Shown: positions 26,140 to 35,277 of the stretch, one piece after another
How the letters are laid out: each line of letters begins with the position of its first letter
Position numbering within the stretch: the first letter of the stretch is position 1
Origin: Novosphingobium taihuense
GTDB taxonomy: Bacteria; Pseudomonadota; Alphaproteobacteria; Sphingomonadales; Sphingomonadaceae
DNA: 64,000 bases
NCBI RefSeq assembly: GCF_007830315.1
Contig: NZ_VLKJ01000005.1
Coordinates: 124,001-188,000 of the forward strand
Direction of reading: 5' to 3'
Notes under the pieces: model-generated
Told to the model about the DNA's origin: nothing
Database searches by the model: none
The model's input: the letters and a program-made list of their open reading frames with translations, nothing else
Position numbers and translations under genes: made by a program

Positions 26140-27447
26140 TCAGAACCGGTTGAGCATGTTCTCCAGCCATTCCTGCCGGCCAGAAACCGGGGCGGGCTTC
26201 AGGTCCTGCGCCACGGCAAGATCGGCGATTTCGGCAAGGCTCGACTTGCGGATGGTCTGGCCCAGCACGCCGTTCCAGCCTGCATAGCGTTTGGCGCGGA
26301 AAGCATCGATGCGGCCATCGGCAATGATGGCTTCGGCGCGCAGCAGGGCCTTGGCGATGACGTCGACGCCACCGATGTGGCCGTGGAAAAGATCAGCCGC
26401 ATCAACCGATTGGCGGCGGACCTTGGCATCGAAGTTGAAGCCGCCATTAGTGAAGCCGCCGGCGCGCTCGATCTCGATGCAGGCCAGCGTCAGTTCCTCG
26501 ACCGAGTTGGGGAACTGGTCGGTGTCCCAGCCATTCTGCGGGTCGCCACGGTTGGCGTCGATCGAACCGAACACGCCAAGCGCACCGGCCATCGCGATTT
26601 CGTGCTCGAAGGTATGGCCTGAAAGCGTGGCGTGGTTGGCCTCGATATTGACCTTCACTTCGTTTTCAAGGCCGAAACGCTTGAGGAAGCCGTACACCGT
26701 CTGGGTGTCGAAGTCGTACTGGTGCTTGGTCGGCTCGTGCGGCTTGGGCTCGATCAGGATCGTGCCCTTGAAGCCGATTTTGTGCTTGTGCTCGACCACG
26801 AGGCTGAGGAAACGACCGAAATTCTCCTGCTCGGTCTTGAGATCGGTGTTGAGGATCGTGTCGTAACCCTCGCGGCCGCCCCACAAAACGTAATTGAAGC
26901 CGCCAAGACGATGCGTGGCTTCGAGCGCGTCGCGAACCTGGCTGGCCCCCCAGGCATAGACTTCGGGGCGGGGGGAGGTGGCGGCCCCTGCAAGGTAGCG
27001 CGGATGACCGAACAGGTTGGCCGTACCCCACAGCAGCTTGCGGCCATGCCTGGCCTGCAGTTCTTCGAGATGATCGACCGCCTTGGCGAAGCTGGCGCGG
27101 AATTCGCCAATGGTTTCGGCAGGCGCCATGACGTCCACGTCATGGAAGCAGTAGAACGGCAGGTCGAGCTTCTCGACGAAGGCGAGGGCCGCTTCGCGCT
27201 TGGCGCGGGCGGCGTTTTCGTCCTGCGGGCCGTTCAGCCACGGGCGGTCAAACGTGCCGGCGCCGAACACGTCGCTGCCGGGCCAGCAGAAGGTGTGCCA
27301 CATGCAAACGGCAAAGCGCAGGTAGTCTTCCATGCGCTTGCCGAAAACGACGCGGTCCTTGTCATAGAAGCGATAGGCAAGATCGTTGGTGCTTTCGGGA
27401 CCTTCGTAGCGAATGGTCGAAAATTCATCGAAGTAGGCAGCGGACAT
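26140..27447 (-). CDS. xylA: Xylose isomerase
   Basis: This 435-residue cytoplasmic enzyme converts D-xylose to D-xylulose. It shows the class II xylose-isomerase marks: FHDVDVMAP (catalytic His), [54 protein letters not shown] (metal-binding Glu) and [17 protein letters not shown]. Length is normal for the family. It is the last gene of the operon GH43-xylB-xylA, starts 6 bp after xylB and ends at a strong terminator. The operon has a LacI-type operator at its head. Confidence 0.97.
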   Translation of the reverse strand: MSAAYFDEFSTIRYEGPESTNDLAYRFYDKDRVVFGKRMEDYLRFAVCMWHTFCWPGSDVFGAGTFDRPWLNGPQDENAARAKREAALAFVEKLDLPFYCFHDVDVMAPAETIGEFRASFAKAVDHLEELQARHGRKLLWGTANLFGHPRYLAGAATSPRPEVYAWGASQVRDALEATHRLGGFNYVLWGGREGYDTILNTDLKTEQENFGRFLSLVVEHKHKIGFKGTILIEPKPHEPTKHQYDFDTQTVYGFLKRFGLENEVKVNIEANHATLSGHTFEHEIAMAGALGVFGSIDANRGDPQNGWDTDQFPNSVEELTLACIEIERAGGFTNGGFNFDAKVRRQSVDAADLFHGHIGGVDVIAKALLRAEAIIADGRIDAFRAKRYAGWNGVLGQTIRKSSLAEIADLAVAQDLKPAPVSGRQEWLENMLNRF

Positions 27448-27453
27448 ATCGGG

Positions 27454-28902
27454 TTACTCCTTGATCGGGGCGAGCGCCGCATAGGCAGCGCGGAAACGGG
27501 CGCGTTTGGGAGCGAGGCGGGCGGCAAGGTCGAGATCGGGTTCGATCACGGCGCGAACTGGCGGGCGGGTGCAAACTTCGGCGGCAGACGCGCCCGTGAC
27601 AGCGATCTGCGCGAGTCTGGCACCGCCCAGCGCCGGACCAACCTCGCCCCCGCGCAGGTAGACGAGGCGGACGCCGAGCACGCTCGACAGGATGCGGCCC
27701 CAATGCGCCGAGCGTGAGCCGCCACCGATCACGCTAAGTTCCTCGATCTGCGTGCCGGCGTTGCGCAGGGCATCGATCCCGTCAGCATGGGCAAAGGCCA
27801 CGCCTTCAAGCACGGCGGCAGCCATGCGCGGCGTCGTGCTTTCATTGCCGATGCGGAGGAATGCGGCGCGGATGTGTGGATCGTTGTGCGGGGTACGCTC
27901 ACCCGAGAGGTAGGGCAGGAACAGTTCCGGTCCACAGGCGGCTCCGGCCTGTTCGGCAAGGGCGAAGAATTCGGCAGGGCCGGGCACGTTGCAGGCCTTG
28001 GCCGCCCAATCGATGCAGGATGCGGCGGAAAGGTGCACGCTCATCTGGTGCCACACGCCGGGAAGGGCATGGCAGAAGGCGTGGACGGCTTCGGCCGGGT
28101 TGGGCCGGAACGCTGCATTGGCCACGAAGATCACGCCCGATGTGCCAAGCGAAAGCATGCCCTGCCCATCCGACAGCACGCCGACGCCAAGCGCGCCTGC
28201 CGCATTGTCGCCCGCGCCGGCCACCACAGGCACGCGCTCCATCCCCCAGGCCCTCGCCACATCCTCGCGCAGCACGCCGGTGACTTCCGGGCCTTCGTGC
28301 AGGCGCGGCATGTGGCTTTCATCAAGGCCTGTGGCGGCAAGCATTTCAGCCGACCAGGCCCGCTTGGCAACATCGAGCCAGAGGGTGCCTGCGCTGTCCG
28401 ACATGTCGCTCGCCTTCTCGCCGGTAAGGGCAAGGCGGACGTAGTCCTTGGGCAGGAGAACCGTGCGCGTGGCGGCGAACACGTCGGGTTCGTGGTTCCG
28501 GACCCATGCAAGCTTGGGCGCGGTAAAGCCCGGCATGGCGATGTTGCCGGTGATATCGCGCGCCCGCGGCTCCGCCGCCTCGATCTCGGCGCATTCGGCA
28601 AAGCTGCGGCCATCGTTCCACAGGATGGCGGGGCGCAGCGGCTTGTCGTCCGATCCGAGCAACGTGGAGCCATGCATCTGCCCGGCAAGACCGATGCCGC
28701 GCACGCCTTTGCGCAATTCTGCATCGATGCCAAGCACTGCCTTGTGTGCTGCCTCCACCCAGTCCGCCGGGGCCTGTTCCGACCACAGCGGATGAGGGCG
28801 GGACACGGTGAGGTCCGAACTGCTCTGTGTCAGGACCTCCCCGGTTTCGGCGGTGACGACCGCCTTCACGCAGCTGGTGCCGACATCGATGCCAAGAAAC
28901 AT
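27454..28902 (-). CDS. xylB: Xylulokinase
   Basis: This 482-residue FGGY kinase phosphorylates D-xylulose. The start ATG 28902 gives the canonical N-terminus MFLGIDVGTSCVKAVV; an upstream in-frame start would run back into the GH43 stop. QMHGSTLLGSDDKPLRPAIL and WNDGRS form the sugar-site block, Asp in GAGDNAAGALGVG is the catalytic base, and IGGGSRSAHWGRILSSVLG is the FGGY ATP-site signature. The gene lies 7 bp after the GH43 stop and 6 bp before xylA, so the three are co-transcribed. Together with xylA it feeds xylose into the pentose phosphate pathway. Confidence 0.95.
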   Translation of the reverse strand: MFLGIDVGTSCVKAVVTAETGEVLTQSSSDLTVSRPHPLWSEQAPADWVEAAHKAVLGIDAELRKGVRGIGLAGQMHGSTLLGSDDKPLRPAILWNDGRSFAECAEIEAAEPRARDITGNIAMPGFTAPKLAWVRNHEPDVFAATRTVLLPKDYVRLALTGEKASDMSDSAGTLWLDVAKRAWSAEMLAATGLDESHMPRLHEGPEVTGVLREDVARAWGMERVPVVAGAGDNAAGALGVGVLSDGQGMLSLGTSGVIFVANAAFRPNPAEAVHAFCHALPGVWHQMSVHLSAASCIDWAAKACNVPGPAEFFALAEQAGAACGPELFLPYLSGERTPHNDPHIRAAFLRIGNESTTPRMAAAVLEGVAFAHADGIDALRNAGTQIEELSVIGGGSRSAHWGRILSSVLGVRLVYLRGGEVGPALGGARLAQIAVTGASAAEVCTRPPVRAVIEPDLDLAARLAPKRARFRAAYAALAPIKE

Positions 28903-28909
28903 GCGCGGG

Positions 28910-30025
28910 TTACTTTGCCTTGAAGGGATCGATCGTCTGGATCGAACCATCGGGGTTGAAGGTCAGCTCCGTCACCTTGACGTTGCGGAGGTGGTTCTTG
29001 TTGGAAAGCTGCGTGTCGGCATAGAACAGCCACCACTTGCCATCGTGCTGGATGATCGAATGGTGCGTGGTCCAGCCCTGCACGGGCTTCAGGATGTGGC
29101 CGGCGTACTTGAACGGGCCGTAGGGACTGGTGCCTATGGCATAGTTCAGGAAGTGCGTGTCACCGGTCGAGTAGGTGTAGTAGTACTTGCCGTCCTTCTT
29201 GAAGACCCATGAGGCTTCGAAGAAGCGGCGTTCGTGATCCCCGCCGAGCACCGGCTTGCCGTCTTCGCCCAGGATCACCGCATCGCGCGGCGCCTCGGCA
29301 AAGGTCTTCATGTCGGCATTCATCCTGACGACCTTGCCCGAGAGCGCGGGCTTGTCATCCTGCATCAGATCGGTGTCCGAGCCGTTGGGATCGTACTTGC
29401 CCGTGGCCCAGCGCTGCAACTGGCCGCCCCAGATCCCGCCGAAATACATGTAGGCGGTGCCGTCGTCGTCGGCGAACACGGCGGGGTCCATCGAGAACGA
29501 GCCTGGGATGGCTTCCTGTTCGGCCACGAACGGGCCCATCGGGTTTTTCGAGGTGGCGACGCCGATGCGGAATGCGCCAAGGCCGTTCTTGTCCTTCGAT
29601 TTGTCGCGCGCCGGGAAATAGAGTAAATATGTGCCGTCCTTGTAGGCGGCATCGGGTGCCCACATTTGCTGCGAGGCCCATGGCACGTCCTTCACGTCGA
29701 GCGCGACGGGGCCGACGGTAACCTTGCCGCCGACCTTGTCCATGCTCAGCACGCGGTAGTCGCGCATCGCATACTGGTTGCCGAGATCGTCGTCTGCCGT
29801 CGGAGTTTCGATGTCGTGCGAAGGATAGACGTAGATCTTGCCGTCAAACACGTGGGCGGAGGGGTCGGCGGTATAGATCTCGCTGACCAGTGGCTGATCG
29901 CGGAAAGCGCTGGCGTCCGCGCCGCCGTTGCTAGGCTTGGCATCGGTGCCGGCCTGAGAACAGGCAGCAAGCGCAAGCGCGCTGGACAGGCACAGGGCAG
30001 CAGTGGTGATTCTCGCCTTCATCAT
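28910..30025 (-). CDS. GH43 beta-xylosidase/arabinofuranosidase, lipoprotein
   Basis: This protein has 371 residues from ATG 30025 (or 30022), placed behind AAGGGGA. The leader MMKARITTAALCLSSALA ends in the lipobox LAAC, so it is probably anchored to a membrane. GH43 catalytic acids are seen in YTADPSAHVF (Asp), SFSMDPAVFAD (Asp) and RRFFEASWVF (Glu). The HDIETPTADDDLGNQYAM stretch is typical of the exo-acting xylosidase/arabinofuranosidase group. It heads the operon GH43-xylB-xylA, 54 bp downstream of a LacI-type palindrome, so xylose release and use are under one control. Confidence 0.93.
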   Translation of the reverse strand: MMKARITTAALCLSSALALAACSQAGTDAKPSNGGADASAFRDQPLVSEIYTADPSAHVFDGKIYVYPSHDIETPTADDDLGNQYAMRDYRVLSMDKVGGKVTVGPVALDVKDVPWASQQMWAPDAAYKDGTYLLYFPARDKSKDKNGLGAFRIGVATSKNPMGPFVAEQEAIPGSFSMDPAVFADDDGTAYMYFGGIWGGQLQRWATGKYDPNGSDTDLMQDDKPALSGKVVRMNADMKTFAEAPRDAVILGEDGKPVLGGDHERRFFEASWVFKKDGKYYYTYSTGDTHFLNYAIGTSPYGPFKYAGHILKPVQGWTTHHSIIQHDGKWWLFYADTQLSNKNHLRNVKVTELTFNPDGSIQTIDPFKAK

Positions 30026-30079
30026 GACATCCCCTTGCAGGTCGATTTTTCCGACCTTTCGCGTAATTGCTGTGGCGAT

Positions 30080-30091
30080 GATAGCGCTACC
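30080..30091. promoter_or_regulatory. Predicted LacI-type operator (copy 3)
   Basis: GATAGCGCTACC, identical to copy 2 and followed by CTA in both cases, lies 54 bp before the GH43 start of the xylBA operon. Confidence 0.72.
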
Positions 30092-30167
30092 TAAACCTGA
30101 CGGCAATCTGAAATATGCATTCTAATTATCCGCTGTCAGGTTGCTTGGCAAGCGCCAAGCGCGGCCG

Positions 30168-30797
30168 TCAAACGCTTGCGTTCCACGCTGCAATTAGCGC
30201 TTTCGCACGCGCGCCGACGGTGCTTGCATCATCGCCTGGCCGGTAGAGGCTTCCGCCTGCACCAATCCCGAACACCCCGGCAGCACGAAACTCCGCGATG
30301 TTGGCAGCGCCAACGCCGCCGACCGCCCAGACCCTGGTTGATGGTGGCAGGACTTCGCGGATCGCCTTGACATAGCCGCTGCCTAGCACCGAGCCGGGAA
30401 ACAGTTTGAGATCGCGTGCGCCCGCGCCGATGGCCGCGAAAGCTTCGGTCGGGGTCAGGAAACCGGGGAGGACGTCCATGCCGAATTCGAGCGAGCGCAT
30501 GATGACGGCGGGATCGGTGTTGGGCGAAACCATGAAGGTGCCGCCTGCATCTGCCAGCTGTTTGGTCAGCGCGACGCTCGTGACGGTGCCACCACCGAAA
30601 GCGGCGCGATCACCAAGGGTGTTCGCCATCGCCGCGATCGACCCTGCAGGATCGGGCGAATTGAACGGAACCTCGATCAGGCGGATCCCGGACTCAACCA
30701 GCGCCGTGGCGATCTTTACCGCTTCATGCGTCTCGATCCCGCGAAGGATGGCAACGATGGGAGGAGTGCCTTGGGCGAGGACGTCTGCGATCTTCAC
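30168..30797 (-). CDS. dgoA: 2-dehydro-3-deoxy-6-phosphogalactonate (KDPGal) aldolase
   Basis: This 209-residue class I aldolase splits KDPGal to pyruvate and glyceraldehyde 3-phosphate. The start is GTG 30797, which overlaps the kinase stop by four bases (GTGA) and gives the normal N-terminus. PPIVAILRGIETHEA and LIEVPFNSPDP match the KDPG/KDPGal family, Glu in IEVPFN being catalytic; the Schiff-base Lys is in ARDLKLFPGSVLG and GGVGAANIAEFRAAG is the phosphate-site block. It is the last gene of the arabinose/galactose oxidation operon. Confidence 0.92.
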   Translation of the reverse strand: MKIADVLAQGTPPIVAILRGIETHEAVKIATALVESGIRLIEVPFNSPDPAGSIAAMANTLGDRAAFGGGTVTSVALTKQLADAGGTFMVSPNTDPAVIMRSLEFGMDVLPGFLTPTEAFAAIGAGARDLKLFPGSVLGSGYVKAIREVLPPSTRVWAVGGVGAANIAEFRAAGVFGIGAGGSLYRPGDDASTVGARAKALIAAWNASV

Positions 30798-31702
30798 GGA
30801 TGGCGGCTTTCGGCAAGGGTGATGGCGTGGACGAGGCCCGCAATGACGGCGGCTTCGCCGTCCACCACCTGCGACGATCCGCCATGATGCGCAAGCGCGG
30901 CCGCATAGAGCGCGGTGAGCGAGGGATCGCCGATCAGTGGGATCGTTTGCGGGGCACTGCCAAACTGCGAAACTTCCGCGCCGATCAGCAGGCCGGAGAG
31001 GTATCCCTTCGCCCATTCCTTCGAGCGAGAGTCCAGTAGCCGTGCGGCGCGAGCCTCGAACAGGGCACCTGGCAGCGCTTCCGATGATCGCGACAAGCCC
31101 CGCGCAAAGCCATCTTCAAAGCTGCCTTGGCCAGGCGTTTCGGGCCCGGTCAACGAAGTGTGGCCGGTGATCGCGGCGTAAACCTCGCCCGTTGGAGCGG
31201 TGCGGAAGCCGGTGATCACGCCATCGGACGTGCTCACCCATTTGCCGTGGGTGCCGGGCAGTGCGAAGAGGTGGCTTCCGCCCCGCAGTGCAGGGTCGAG
31301 CGCCATCGCGCCAAAGACCTGCGTCTCCTCTCCCCTCATTACTTCCGGCACGCCGTCTGCCGTGCGAAGCGAAAGTCCGGGCAGGATCTCGACATCAAGG
31401 CCGAGTACGCGCAGGCGGGTGCGGGCGCGATGCCATCCTTCGGCGTCAACCGGGCAGGGCGCATACGGAGCAACGGCAAGCCCCGCAGGCGATCCAACCA
31501 TGCCGCACAGGGTGATGGCATCGATCGGGCCCTTTGCCAGCCATACCGAAAGCATCCGTGCCAGCACGCGCTCGGCCGGTTCGCCAAGCTGGGTAACGCC
31601 GGGGCCATCGAGCCGGGCGGCAATCTCTCCGTGCTCCACAAGGAACAGCCGAAGCCGGGTGCTGCCCCAGTCTCCGATGACGCGTCTCGCAAACCCGGTC
31701 AT
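30794..31702 (-). CDS. dgoK: 2-dehydro-3-deoxygalactonokinase
   Basis: This 302-residue kinase phosphorylates 2-dehydro-3-deoxy-D-galactonate. The start ATG 31702, two bases after the upstream dehydrogenase stop, gives GDWGSTRLRLFLVE, the DgoK phosphate loop. CGMVGSPAGLAVAPY, VMRGEETQVFGAM and FALPGTHGKWV are conserved DgoK blocks. Length fits the family (about 300). It overlaps dgoA by 4 bp. With the dehydrogenase, lactonase and dehydratase found elsewhere in the window it completes a De Ley-Doudoroff route for D-galactose. Confidence 0.93.
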   Translation of the reverse strand: MTGFARRVIGDWGSTRLRLFLVEHGEIAARLDGPGVTQLGEPAERVLARMLSVWLAKGPIDAITLCGMVGSPAGLAVAPYAPCPVDAEGWHRARTRLRVLGLDVEILPGLSLRTADGVPEVMRGEETQVFGAMALDPALRGGSHLFALPGTHGKWVSTSDGVITGFRTAPTGEVYAAITGHTSLTGPETPGQGSFEDGFARGLSRSSEALPGALFEARAARLLDSRSKEWAKGYLSGLLIGAEVSQFGSAPQTIPLIGDPSLTALYAAALAHHGGSSQVVDGEAAVIAGLVHAITLAESRHP

Positions 31703-31704
31703 GG

Positions 31705-32631
31705 TCAATCCTCGAACGGTTCGACGCTGACCCGCGTGGCACGCAGGAAAGCATCTGCGACCAAGCGCAGCGGGTCGATGTCGACATCGCTCTGGCCCGT
31801 GCGGATCAGCGTGGCGAAACGGGCATAGAGGCCGGGGTATTCGTGATCCTCGTCGTGGCTGGTGCCCGAAGGAAGCGTCAGCACCGCGCCGCCGCTGGAA
31901 AGCTTCAGCGTCCCGGCGTCGGTTTCGATGACGATGTCCCAGCTTTGCGGGCCGGTCTGCCGCCAATCGAGGTCCATGTGAACCGGCGCGCCGGCAGTAT
32001 CGCGAAACTGCAGGTCGGCAGCGATCGGCGCGGCGCGGTTGGCGGGAATCTCGAGCGTGCCCGCTTGCAGGAAGATCGGGCGAGGCAGGATGCGGGTGGC
32101 GATGGACAGGGCATTGATGCCGGGATCGAATACGCCGAGGCCGCCCGGTTCCCATATCCACGCCTGCCCCGGATGCCAGACCCGCACGTCCTCACGCCAG
32201 GTGATCTCGACCTTGTCGATGCGCCGCTCGGCCAGCCAGGCGCGGGCCGGGGCAACGCCCGCCGCAAACCTCGAATGCCAAGCTGCGAACAGTGTCGCGC
32301 CGACCTTGTCGGCTTGCGAATGCAGCGCCGCGACCTCGGCTAGCGTTGCCCCGGGGGGTTTTTCGAGGAACACGTGGACGCCCCGGGCGAGCGCGCTGCT
32401 GGCAAGATCATAACGGACCTGCGGGGGCGTGCAGAGCGCCACCGCATCGACCGCAGGACCACCGGCAAGCAACGCGTCAAGGCTGGCGAAGTGGGGCACG
32501 CCTTCGACGCCGGGGTCGTGCGGGCTGACCGTCGCCGCAAGCCCGAACGCGCGATTGCCGGCGATGGCGGGCAAATGCTGGTCGCGGGCGATCTTGCCCA
32601 CGCCAACGACGGCGATCCTGATCGGGTCCAT
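31705..32631 (-). CDS. Gfo/Idh/MocA aldose 1-dehydrogenase (L-arabinose/D-galactose 1-dehydrogenase-like)
   Basis: This 308-residue NAD(P)-dependent enzyme opens with the Rossmann motif RIAVVGVGKIARDQHLPAI and carries the EKPPGATLAEV signature of the Gal80p-like group. REDVRVWHPGQAWIWEPGG and GVFDPGINALSIATRILPR closely resemble, from memory, the Azospirillum L-arabinose 1-dehydrogenase, which also accepts D-galactose. It would oxidise the cytosolic sugar to its lactone. Its neighbours supply both the arabinose branch (AraD1, semialdehyde dehydrogenase) and the galactose branch (dgoK, dgoA), which fits dual specificity. The next upstream gene ends 4 bp away. Confidence 0.9.
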   Translation of the reverse strand: MDPIRIAVVGVGKIARDQHLPAIAGNRAFGLAATVSPHDPGVEGVPHFASLDALLAGGPAVDAVALCTPPQVRYDLASSALARGVHVFLEKPPGATLAEVAALHSQADKVGATLFAAWHSRFAAGVAPARAWLAERRIDKVEITWREDVRVWHPGQAWIWEPGGLGVFDPGINALSIATRILPRPIFLQAGTLEIPANRAAPIAADLQFRDTAGAPVHMDLDWRQTGPQSWDIVIETDAGTLKLSSGGAVLTLPSGTSHDEDHEYPGLYARFATLIRTGQSDVDIDPLRLVADAFLRATRVSVEPFED

Positions 32632-32635
32632 GCTT

Positions 32636-33637
32636 TTAGAGTACCCGCACCTTCAGCGGCGCGGAAGCATCGCCTGCGGTCTGGGTCAATGGATTGCGGC
32701 AGGGCAGGGCAAAGGGTGCCGCCTCGATCTCGAACACGTCGCCCACTTGCGTACGGACCGCATCGCTGAACGAAAGGGTTGCGGTGCCGAAGAAATGGAC
32801 GTGGACATCGCCGGGACGGCGAAACAGCTCGTACTTGAAGTGATGATGCTCAAGATTGGCGAGGCTGTGGCTCATGTTGTCCTCGCCGGTAAGGAACGGC
32901 TTTTCCCACAGCACCGCGCCATCGCGCATGATGCGGCTGGTGCCGCGAATGTCCGTAGGCGTTTCTCCGATAAGGAGTTCCGGGCCGAGAGCGGCGCGGC
33001 GCAACTTCGAATGGGCCAGCCAAAGGTAGTTGTGCCGTTCGGTCACATGGTCGGAAAACTCGTTGGCAAGCGCGAAGCCGAGGCGGAACGGAGTGCCATC
33101 GGGGCCGATCAGATAGATACCGGCGAGTTCCGGCTCTTCGCCGCCATCCTGCGCGAACGCCGGCATCTCCAGTGGCTCGCCGGGGCCGACAAGCTGGCTG
33201 CCATCGCCCTTGTAGAACCACTCGGGCTGCTGGCCCACACCCCTGCCCGCAGGCTTGCCGCCTTCGAGCCCTTCAAGGAACATGCGCATGGAATCGGTCT
33301 GGTGCGCTGCGGCGGCGGCTTCGCGGTGCATCTTGTCGCGTCCTTCGGCAGAACCGAGGTGAGTCAGGCCAGTGCCGGTCAGCGCGAGGTGCGCAGGGTC
33401 CTCGTGGTCGACCGGCGCGAGCAGGCTCCCTGCTGCGAACTCTGCCGCCAAATCTACCGATGCGCCGACCGGACAGGCTCTCGCCTCCTGCGCCAGCGAC
33501 GTTCCGGCGGCAATGGCGCGGCGGGCAAGGTCCGTGGTGCGTGCCACACCTTCAAGAAAGTGCGCCACATCGCAATCGGCAAGGATAACGCTGCGCGTGC
33601 CATCGCTGGCACGATGCTGCAGGAGGCGGAGGGACAT
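32636..33637 (-). CDS. AraD1/GguC family protein (FAH-like; probable 2-keto-3-deoxy-pentonate dehydratase)
   Basis: This 333-residue cytoplasmic protein belongs to the FAH-related AraD1 family, whose relatives include XylX-type 2-keto-3-deoxyxylonate dehydratases. Visible blocks are EWFYKGDGSQLVGPGEPLEM, the metal-binding-type EEPELAGIYLIG (acidic pair), GFALANEFSDHVTERHNYLW and SKLRRAALGPEL. It would turn 2-keto-3-deoxy-L-arabinonate into 2-oxoglutarate semialdehyde, the substrate of the enzyme encoded just upstream. Genes on either side lie within 25 bp. The reaction is inferred from family and operon. Confidence 0.85.
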   Translation of the reverse strand: MSLRLLQHRASDGTRSVILADCDVAHFLEGVARTTDLARRAIAAGTSLAQEARACPVGASVDLAAEFAAGSLLAPVDHEDPAHLALTGTGLTHLGSAEGRDKMHREAAAAAHQTDSMRMFLEGLEGGKPAGRGVGQQPEWFYKGDGSQLVGPGEPLEMPAFAQDGGEEPELAGIYLIGPDGTPFRLGFALANEFSDHVTERHNYLWLAHSKLRRAALGPELLIGETPTDIRGTSRIMRDGAVLWEKPFLTGEDNMSHSLANLEHHHFKYELFRRPGDVHVHFFGTATLSFSDAVRTQVGDVFEIEAAPFALPCRNPLTQTAGDASAPLKVRVL

Positions 33638-33660
33638 GATGATAATCTCCTGTCAGCCGC

Positions 33661-35187
33661 TCAGAGCGTCAACGTGCCGTCGATCAGGCGGGGTGCGCCA
33701 TCGCCGCGGGCATCATCGCGCAACTCTGGCGGGAGCAGACCAGTGGTGAGGTTCTGATAGCTGACCGGGCGCAGGAAACGGGCGATGGCAAGGCTGCCGA
33801 CTGAGGTTGTCCGCGGATCGGACGTTGCCGGGAAGGGCCCGCCGTGGACCATCGCATGGCAGACTTCCACCCCCGTCGGCCAGCCATTGGCGAGGATGCG
33901 CCCGGCCTTCACTTCCAGCACCGGCATCAGACGCGCGGCCAGCGCTTCGTCGGCGGCGTCCATGTGAAGGGTGGCCGTCAATTGACCCTCGAGCCCTGAA
34001 AGGACAGTGGCGAGTTCGGCTTCGTTCTTGCAGACGACGACAACCGAAGACGCGCCGAATACTTCGTGGCCCAATGCCTTGTCAGCCAGGAAAGCCTGCG
34101 CTGTAGTGCGGAACAGTGCCGCGTGACCTTGCATGGCTTCACCTGCCAGACCTTCGGCGAGCTTTTCAACCCCGTTGGCAGTTTCGAGCGCGGCGACTCC
34201 TGACAGGTAGGCCTTGCAGATGCCGCCGGTAAGCATGGTCTGCGCGCCCGCGCCGCTGACGGCTTCGGTAGCAGCAGCAAGAAAGGCTTCGAGACCTTCG
34301 CCTTCGATGGCGAGCACGAGGCCCGGATTGGTGCAGAACTGCCCTGCGCCCATGGTCAGCGAGCCGACGAACGCGGTGCCGAGTGCTGCCCCGCGCGCCT
34401 TCAGCGCTTCGGGCAAGAGCAGAACCGGGTTGATGCTCGACATTTCCGCGTAGACGGGGATCGGCACCTCGCGACCCTGCGCAAGGCGGACAAGAGCGAG
34501 GCCACCGCTGCGCGAACCGGTAAAGCCGACAGCGGCAATGCGCTGGTCCTGCACGAGAACGGCGCCAAGTTCATTGGAAGGTCCAACGAGATGGCCGAAA
34601 ACACCAGCGGGCAAGCCACAAGCGGCAACGGCACGCGTGATTGCCGCTGCGACGAGTTCACCGGTGCGGGGATGGGCCGGGTGGCCCTTGACCACGACCG
34701 GGCAGCCAGCCGCCAGCGCCGAGGCGGTGTCACCTCCGGCGGTGGAGAACGCCAGCGGGAAGTTTGAGGCTCCGAACACCGCCACCGGGCCCACCGGGAT
34801 CATGCGCAGGCGGATGTCGGGCCGGGGCAGGGGCTGGCGATCGGGCATCGCCGGGTCGATGCGCAGTTGCTGCCATGTGCCCTTCCGGACCACATCGGCA
34901 AACAGGCGGAGCTGACCTACCGTGCGCCCGCGTTCGCCTTCGAGGCGGGCGCGGGGCAGGCCGGATTCGCTCATGGCCGCTTCGATCAGGTCATCGCCAA
35001 TGGCGAAAATCTCCGAGGCGATGGCTTCGAGGAACGCGGCGCGCTCTTCGCGCGTGGTGGCGCGATAGGTGTCGAACGCGGCGGCTGCAGCAGCGCAGGC
35101 CGCATCGACTTCGGCAGGGCCATGCACGGCAAAGGCAGGGCCGGTCGGCTCACCCGTGGCGGCGACCACGGAGCGGAATTCTGTCAT
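33661..35187 (-). CDS. 2-oxoglutarate semialdehyde dehydrogenase (aldehyde dehydrogenase family)
   Basis: This 508-residue aldehyde dehydrogenase oxidises 2,5-dioxopentanoate to 2-oxoglutarate, the last step of non-phosphorylative pentose use. [20 protein letters not shown] and [16 protein letters not shown] form the cofactor site, Glu in [11 protein letters not shown] is the general base and Cys in [13 protein letters not shown] the nucleophile. The [11 protein letters not shown] signature is characteristic of the KGSADH group near YcbD. ATG 35187 follows CAGGAG. A GntR-type element (site B) lies 14-35 bp upstream of the start, so it may have its own promoter after the MFS gene. Confidence 0.93.
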   Translation of the reverse strand: MTEFRSVVAATGEPTGPAFAVHGPAEVDAACAAAAAAFDTYRATTREERAAFLEAIASEIFAIGDDLIEAAMSESGLPRARLEGERGRTVGQLRLFADVVRKGTWQQLRIDPAMPDRQPLPRPDIRLRMIPVGPVAVFGASNFPLAFSTAGGDTASALAAGCPVVVKGHPAHPRTGELVAAAITRAVAACGLPAGVFGHLVGPSNELGAVLVQDQRIAAVGFTGSRSGGLALVRLAQGREVPIPVYAEMSSINPVLLLPEALKARGAALGTAFVGSLTMGAGQFCTNPGLVLAIEGEGLEAFLAAATEAVSGAGAQTMLTGGICKAYLSGVAALETANGVEKLAEGLAGEAMQGHAALFRTTAQAFLADKALGHEVFGASSVVVVCKNEAELATVLSGLEGQLTATLHMDAADEALAARLMPVLEVKAGRILANGWPTGVEVCHAMVHGGPFPATSDPRTTSVGSLAIARFLRPVSYQNLTTGLLPPELRDDARGDGAPRLIDGTLTL

Positions 35188-35200
35188 CGAAAATCTCCTG

Positions 35201-35222
35201 ATTTAGTCTGACATATTATCAG
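35201..35222. promoter_or_regulatory. Predicted GntR operator (site B)
   Basis: ATTTAGTCTGACATATTATC begins at 35201 and contains GTCTGAC, the half-site type used by many FadR-group regulators. Its reverse complement agrees with site A at 18 of 22 bases. It lies directly before the ribosome-binding site of the semialdehyde dehydrogenase. Confidence 0.6.
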
Positions 35223-35224
35223 AA

Positions 35225-35256
35225 GGGCCGGAACGCAACCTTGTGCGTTCCGACCC
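35225..35256 (-). terminator. Hairpin after the FucP-like permease gene
   Basis: GGGCCGGAACGCA (35225-35237) pairs with TGCGTTCCGACCC (35244-35256) with one mismatch and a 6-base loop. It lies between the permease and the dehydrogenase genes on the minus strand. No T-run follows, so termination would be partial at most. Confidence 0.5.
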
Positions 35257-35277
35257 TGTGGCGTTCATAGCTATGCG

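Noticed and set aside
30143-30160. GCTTGGC-AAGC-GCCAAGC hairpin after dgoA as a terminator
   Set aside because: The stem is short and no T-run follows on the minus strand.
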